The translations under genes were made by a program, and so were the position numbers. DNA of 64,000 bases, taken from contig NZ_JARVWP010000004.1 of the NCBI RefSeq assembly GCF_029846235.1, forward strand, positions 310,001 to 374,000, read 5' to 3'. The notes beneath the pieces were generated by a model that ran no database searches, had not been told where the DNA came from, and saw only the letters and a program-made list of their open reading frames with translations. Source of the stretch: Bradyrhizobium sp. CER78 (GTDB lineage: Bacteria; Pseudomonadota; Alphaproteobacteria; Rhizobiales; Xanthobacteraceae). Of this stretch, positions 60,069-64,000 are shown piece after piece (position 1 is the stretch's first letter; the number at the start of each line of letters is the position of its first letter).

Positions 60069-61856
60069 ATGCTTCGAACAACCTTTGCCTCCTCGCGGGC
60101 GCTGCGAGTTGGTGTTCTTGGGCTCGTGACCGTCACGACGGCGATCCTGATCACCAGCGATAGCGCGGAAGCGCGCCGCCACCGGCGCCACACCGCCCGC
60201 CACCACCACAGCGAGGAAGCGCGCGAAAGCTACAGCCCGCAATTCGCGTCGATCATCGTCGACGGCAACACCGGCTCGGTGCTGACGGCAAACAGCCCGG
60301 ACGGCCTGCGGCACCCCGCCTCGCTCACCAAGATCATGACGCTCTATTTGCTGTTCGAGCGCCTCGATTCCGGAAAGATGAAGCTCGACACCGAGATGCC
60401 GGTTTCCGAGCATGCTTCCGAGCAGGACCCGACCAAGCTCGGCCTGCGGCCCGGCCAGACCATCAAGGTCGAAGACGCCATCAAGGGCCTCGTCACCCGC
60501 TCCGCCAATGACGCGGCAGTCGTGATCGCCGAGGCGATCGGCGGCAGCGAAGACGACTTCGCCCGCATGATGACCCGCAAGGCCCGTGCGCTCGGCATGA
60601 GCCGGACGGTCTATCGCAATGCCTCCGGTCTGCCCAACGACGAGCAGGTCACCACGGCGCGCGACCAGTCGACGCTCGGCCGCGCCATCCAGGACCGCTT
60701 CCCGCGCTATTACCGCTACTTCTCGACGACCGCGTTCAATTTCCGCGGTCACACCATCACCGGTCACAATCATCTGCTCGGCAGCGTCGAGGGCGTCGAC
60801 GGCATCAAGACCGGCTACACCCGCGCCTCCGGCTTCAACCTCGTGACCTCGATCCACCGCGGCAATCGCTTCCTGGTCGGCGTGGTGCTCGGCGGCCGCA
60901 GCGGCGGCTCCCGCGACGCCATCATGCGCAACCTGCTGGCCGAGAACATCGGCAAGGGCGCTACCAACCGCACCGTCGCTGCGATCACCGAGCGCAACCC
61001 GGCGGACGCCAATGTCCAGGTCGCCGATGCCGACGATGCGCGCCAAGCGGATAGCTCGCCGGTTGCCGCGTCCGAGCCCGCCCCCGCTCCGTTGCCCGCG
61101 CCGCGCCCGGCCAGCAAGCCTTCGCTGATGGCCGCCGCCGCAGCCGCGCTGCCGCCGGCCCCAGCAAAGCCGGAGCCGCAGGCCAAGCCCGAACCGGCGC
61201 CGCTGACCTCAGGCGTGATCCAGACCCAGCAACTCGCCGCGATCCCCGGCTCGGCTGAACCGATGAAGCCGGTCAAGGTGAAGACCGTGCAGGTCAAGGC
61301 CGGCCAGATCAAGCTCGCCGCCGCCGGCCCGGCACAGTCCGCGCCGCCGATCACCAACACGATCCCGTCGCGCGGCGAGATCCCCGAGACCTCCAACGCG
61401 ATGATGGCGCGGGCCGCCGAGACCTCGAGGCCCGAGATGCCGCCGCAGCCGGCCAATTTCGGCACCGGCAACGGCATCCTCGGCGTGCTGCCGGCTTCGT
61501 CGGTGCATGCACCCGCCGCAGCCCCCGCCCCCCAGGCCGTAGCCTCGATCGAACCGACCCGCAGCCTCCCGGCCGCCCCGCAGACCAGCACCGTCAAGCC
61601 GGGCGCCGCGCATTCCGGCTGGATCATCCAGGTCGGCGCGCTGGAGTCCGAGGGCGAAGCCAACAAGCGTATCGACCTTGCGCGCAGCTCGGCCCGCGGC
61701 CTGCTCAGCAAGGCTGACCCGTTCACCGAGGTCGTCGCCAAGGACAATCGCAAGCTCTACCGCGCCCGCTTTGCCGGTCTCGAGCGCGATCAGGCCGAAG
61801 CGGCGTGCAAGACGCTGAAGCGTGCAGAGATCTCCTGCATCACCGTTCGCAACTGA
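60069..61856 (+). CDS. D-alanyl-D-alanine carboxypeptidase (DacA-like) with SPOR domain
   Basis: A 595-residue S11-type D,D-carboxypeptidase. The signal peptide (VGVLGLVTVTTAILITSDSAEA) is followed by a His-rich stretch and the catalytic domain with S85-L-T-K88, SAN in TRSANDAAVVIAEA and KTG in GIKTGYTRA. Then comes a proline/alanine linker of about 230 residues, and a C-terminal SPOR domain (WIIQVGALESEGEANKRIDLARS, ending KTLKRAEISCITV). It should trim pentapeptides in the cell wall, with SPOR placing it at the septum. GGGGAAG lies about four bases before ATG 60069. Confidence 0.95.
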   Translation: MLRTTFASSRALRVGVLGLVTVTTAILITSDSAEARRHRRHTARHHHSEEARESYSPQFASIIVDGNTGSVLTANSPDGLRHPASLTKIMTLYLLFERLDSGKMKLDTEMPVSEHASEQDPTKLGLRPGQTIKVEDAIKGLVTRSANDAAVVIAEAIGGSEDDFARMMTRKARALGMSRTVYRNASGLPNDEQVTTARDQSTLGRAIQDRFPRYYRYFSTTAFNFRGHTITGHNHLLGSVEGVDGIKTGYTRASGFNLVTSIHRGNRFLVGVVLGGRSGGSRDAIMRNLLAENIGKGATNRTVAAITERNPADANVQVADADDARQADSSPVAASEPAPAPLPAPRPASKPSLMAAAAAALPPAPAKPEPQAKPEPAPLTSGVIQTQQLAAIPGSAEPMKPVKVKTVQVKAGQIKLAAAGPAQSAPPITNTIPSRGEIPETSNAMMARAAETSRPEMPPQPANFGTGNGILGVLPASSVHAPAAAPAPQAVASIEPTRSLPAAPQTSTVKPGAAHSGWIIQVGALESEGEANKRIDLARSSARGLLSKADPFTEVVAKDNRKLYRARFAGLERDQAEAACKTLKRAEISCITVRN

Positions 61857-61877
61857 TCGACACGATCGATTGATCTC

Positions 61878-61909
61878 AAAGGGCCGGCGCCGCAAGCGCC
61901 GGCCCTTTT
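61878..61909 (+). terminator. rho-independent terminator after dacA-like gene
   Basis: AAAGGGCCGGCGC and GCGCCGGCCCTTT enclose a CGCAA loop; TTTTG follows. It begins 22 bases after the stop. Confidence 0.9.
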
Positions 61910-62101
61910 GCTTTGCGTGCAGCGCGCAAGATCGACTGGCCCATCCGCACGCGGCGCCGCCATGAAAACTTCTCGTCAAGATTTTACGGTTAAGTTTTCA
62001 CGAAAGAACGATCGGCCACGCCGGACAGCGGCGGGCCAGACGGGGCATCAATCAGAAACGGAAGGCAGCTCTCGGCTGTGGCGTCAGTCGCGTAGCCGGA
62101 G

Positions 62102-62821
62102 TTAGAGATGCGTGCGAAGCAGAGTATCCTTGGCCTCGTTCACACGGGCAGCGAGATACGTCGAGCCCCCCTGGTCGGGATGCAGTTTCTTCATCAGGGT
62201 GCGGTGAGCCCGGCTGATGTCGTCGCGCGACGCCCCCGGCTGCAGGCCAAGGATCTGATAGGCCTCCTCGTTCGTCATTTTGCCGCTCGTCGCCGTACGG
62301 CCTTGCCCCCCTGCCCGGTCGCCCTGTGCGTCCTGACGCCAGGCGGGAAAGCGGCGGTCCAGATAGCTTTCAAGTAGCGCAACGCTTTCGGCGTCGAAGC
62401 TCGGCACCATCGCAAGCAGCTGCGACAGGTCGAACTCGTCGAGCATCCGGCCGGCCTGCGGTCCCGCCACGATCTGCCCGGTGAGCACGCCGCTGCCGTG
62501 ATCGAGGCTCATGTCGAGATAATGCGAGCGCACCCGCGAGCTTTGTCCGGGGCTGCGCGAACCGCCGAACATGCCGCCGAAATTGGGAAGCCCGGTGTTC
62601 CCGAACGGCGACCAGCCGAGCAGTCCGGCGCCGAAGATGCCGAGCGGGATGGCCACCGCCAGTTCGCCGCGCACGCCGGTAAACGCCGCGACCGCCAGCG
62701 CGAGCACCCCGCCGCCGATCTTGATCGCACGCGCAAGCACGGCGGGATTGGCCGCACGAAACATCTGCAGCGCTGAGTAAAGGACGACAACGGCGACGAC
62801 GCCGGCGATCAGGGTTGGCAT
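62102..62821 (-). CDS. membrane-anchored J-domain protein
   Basis: A 239-residue protein with two or three N-terminal hydrophobic segments (LIAGVVAVVVLYSALQMF, LARAIKIGGGVLALAVAAFTGV and IPLGIFGAGLLGW) and a C-terminal J domain: EEAYQILGLQPGASRDDISRAHRTLMKKLHPDQGGSTYLAARVNEAKDTLL. HPD is intact, so it should stimulate an Hsp70. It resembles DjlA/TerB-like type III J proteins in placement of the J domain at the C-terminus. No hsp70 gene is near. Confidence 0.9.
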   Translation of the reverse strand: MPTLIAGVVAVVVLYSALQMFRAANPAVLARAIKIGGGVLALAVAAFTGVRGELAVAIPLGIFGAGLLGWSPFGNTGLPNFGGMFGGSRSPGQSSRVRSHYLDMSLDHGSGVLTGQIVAGPQAGRMLDEFDLSQLLAMVPSFDAESVALLESYLDRRFPAWRQDAQGDRAGGQGRTATSGKMTNEEAYQILGLQPGASRDDISRAHRTLMKKLHPDQGGSTYLAARVNEAKDTLLRTHL

Positions 62822-62949
62822 GCGCGGAATATAAGCGGCCCGGCGGCAAAAAGCATGCGAAGCTTCGTCTCACCGGAGCGTGAAGCACACCGCGTGGCGC
62901 CGCCCCCTGCGATTGAGTAGCCTGCGGCAACCGCGCTGGAGCAAACCTG

Positions 62950-63357
62950 ATGGCGATTGACGGACTGATCAGCCTTCGTAGCAATGTCGGGCCGAGGGAG
63001 ACTGCCGATCGGCTCAAGGCCGAACTTCAGGCCAGTGGGCTGACCTTGTTTGCGCAGATCGATCATGCTGCGGGCGCCGCCGGCGCCGGCCTCGCGCTCC
63101 GTCCGACCGAGCTGTTCGTGTTTGGCAATGCGAAGGGCGGCACGCCCTTGATGCAGGCTGCGCAGACGATCGGGATCGATCTGCCGCTCAAGGCGCTGGT
63201 CTGGCAGGACGACGCCGGTGTGTGCTGGTTCTCCTACAACGATCCGGTCTGGCTCGCCGAACGGCACGGCGTCGCCGAAGCGGCCAAACAGGTCACGGCC
63301 AACATGTCGACGCTGCTCGGCGCAATCGCAAAAGCCGTGACCGCCGGCGGAACCTGA
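62950..63357 (+). CDS. DUF302-family protein
   Basis: A 135-residue protein of the DUF302 group: ISLRSNVGPRETADRLKAELQASGLTLFAQIDHAAGAAGAGLALRPTELFVFGNAKGGTPLMQAAQTIGIDLPLKALVWQDDAGVCWFSYNDPVWLAERH. Function unknown; the fold is a small alpha/beta domain. No signal peptide. It is divergent from the J-protein gene and convergent with the VWA gene. GGAG lies about 10 bases upstream of ATG 62950. Confidence 0.9.
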   Translation: MAIDGLISLRSNVGPRETADRLKAELQASGLTLFAQIDHAAGAAGAGLALRPTELFVFGNAKGGTPLMQAAQTIGIDLPLKALVWQDDAGVCWFSYNDPVWLAERHGVAEAAKQVTANMSTLLGAIAKAVTAGGT

Positions 63358-63370
63358 TCCGACGGGCCGC

Positions 63371-64000
63371 CTATTTCATCTGCCCGATCAATTTGGCCGC
63401 GCCGCTCGTCGTCTTCGCCAATTGCAGCAGCGCCTCGCGGCCGCCGGCCGCATAGGCCGCGGCGGCACGCAGCAATTCGCGGAGCTGTGCAGCCGCGCCG
63501 GGATCGAACCTGCACCAGGCGCCGCCGGTCAGCCGCGCGATCTCGCGAAACGTCTGCTCGGCGGTGGCGTCCGCGCCCTCCTGGAACATGAACACCGGCA
63601 CCTTGAGCAGGCCGAGCTCACCGGCGCTTGCACACAGCGCGTCGGCGTTCTCCTCCATCGCATCACCTACGAACACCAGCGCGCGCACGCCTGCCGCAAC
63701 CGCCTCGCGGCGCGTCTCCGACAGCACCTTGCCGATCTGGGTATTGCCGCCCTGGCAGTCGATCTTGCTCATCAGCCGCGCAAGCTGCGCGCTGTCGGAG
63801 ATCCAGCCCGAGGCACGGCACTCGTTGAAGCCGCGATAGTAGACGAGGCGGACGTCGAGGCTGCCGAGCGCGCCGGCCTCGCGGAACATGTCCGCTTGCA
63901 GCGTGCACGCCAAGTCCCATGTCGGCTGCCGGCTCATCGTGGCGTCGAGTGCGAACACCAGCCTGCCGCGCGCGCCGGCGCGATGCGGCGACATCGCCCG
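63371..64000 (-). CDS. VWA-domain protein, 5'-clipped
   Basis: The frame continues past the right edge, so the N-terminus is missing. The visible part reads LVFALDATMSRQPTWDLACTLQADMF (MIDAS DxTxS-like) and later KIDCQGGNTQIGKVLSETRREAVAAGVRALVFVGDAMEENADALCASAGELG, consistent with a VWA fold where the third metal-binding residue is in VGDAMEE. The C-terminus is complete. Such proteins act as metal-dependent binding modules; the function is not known. It is convergent with DUF302. Confidence 0.8.
   Translation of the reverse strand, partial: RAMSPHRAGARGRLVFALDATMSRQPTWDLACTLQADMFREAGALGSLDVRLVYYRGFNECRASGWISDSAQLARLMSKIDCQGGNTQIGKVLSETRREAVAAGVRALVFVGDAMEENADALCASAGELGLLKVPVFMFQEGADATAEQTFREIARLTGGAWCRFDPGAAAQLRELLRAAAAYAAGGREALLQLAKTTSGAAKLIGQMK

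Overview
The window is a 64-kb piece of a high-GC alphaproteobacterial chromosome, most likely Bradyrhizobium or a close relative in the Nitrobacteraceae. The basis is the codon use, the order of housekeeping genes (pyrB-pyrC-plsY-dprA, topA-rnr-DUF983, divK-pleD, clpS-clpA), an EipB (DUF1849) envelope protein, a phasin, and several families of short palindromic dispersed repeats of the kind known from these genomes. No rRNA, tRNA, CRISPR array or complete insertion sequence was recognised.

Layout. 1-10 kb: end-clipped CPBP membrane protein, an AidB-type acyl-CoA dehydrogenase, a VanX-type dipeptidase with a tail-only relic of a second copy, then pyrB-pyrC, plsY, an amidase and dprA. 10-13 kb: two redox genes (azoR and an SDR), each divergent from an HxlR-type repressor; a clear operator lies in the second intergenic gap. 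13-22 kb: topA, rnr, DUF983, NUDIX, a flavin monooxygenase and rpmG. 22-27 kb: an ammonium transporter with a sigma-54-type promoter and no glnK beside it, an MFS/TetR divergent pair with a palindromic operator, and a serine hydrolase. 27-31 kb: divK-pleD signalling, then DUF3572-dinB. 31-43 kb: two RidA-family proteins, eipB, a phosphodiesterase, a FemAB-like protein, HIT, a trmO-TctC-AzlD-AzlC operon, a lytic transglycosylase, a GrdB-like protein and a symporter/LysR pair.

43.8-47.1 kb encodes an aldoxime-nitrile route: an aldoxime dehydratase and a nitrilase transcribed together, divergent from an AraC-type regulator. Together they should turn R-CH=NOH into a nitrile and then into a carboxylic acid plus ammonia. 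47.1-50.7 kb is compositionally different, more AT-rich and gene-poor. It looks like an accessory patch, with a secreted Sel1-repeat protein fused to a retropepsin-like domain, a shortened KTSC protein, a relic resembling the C-terminus of a mobile-element primase, and an RraB-domain protein.

51-64 kb returns to core genes: PilZ, a DHA2 drug exporter, clpA and clpS, a TadG/VWA pilus-type protein with a cysteine-rich insert, a phasin under a likely PhaR operator, a SPOR-tailed D,D-carboxypeptidase, a membrane J-protein, DUF302 and an end-clipped VWA protein.

Three very small membrane-protein genes (35, 55 and 42 codons), each with a good ribosome-binding site, were found by reading intergenic DNA. 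The most interesting items are these small proteins, the Sel1-retropepsin island, the aldoxime cluster, a dihydroorotase lacking its HxH metal motif, and a symporter whose C-terminus is written by a dispersed repeat.
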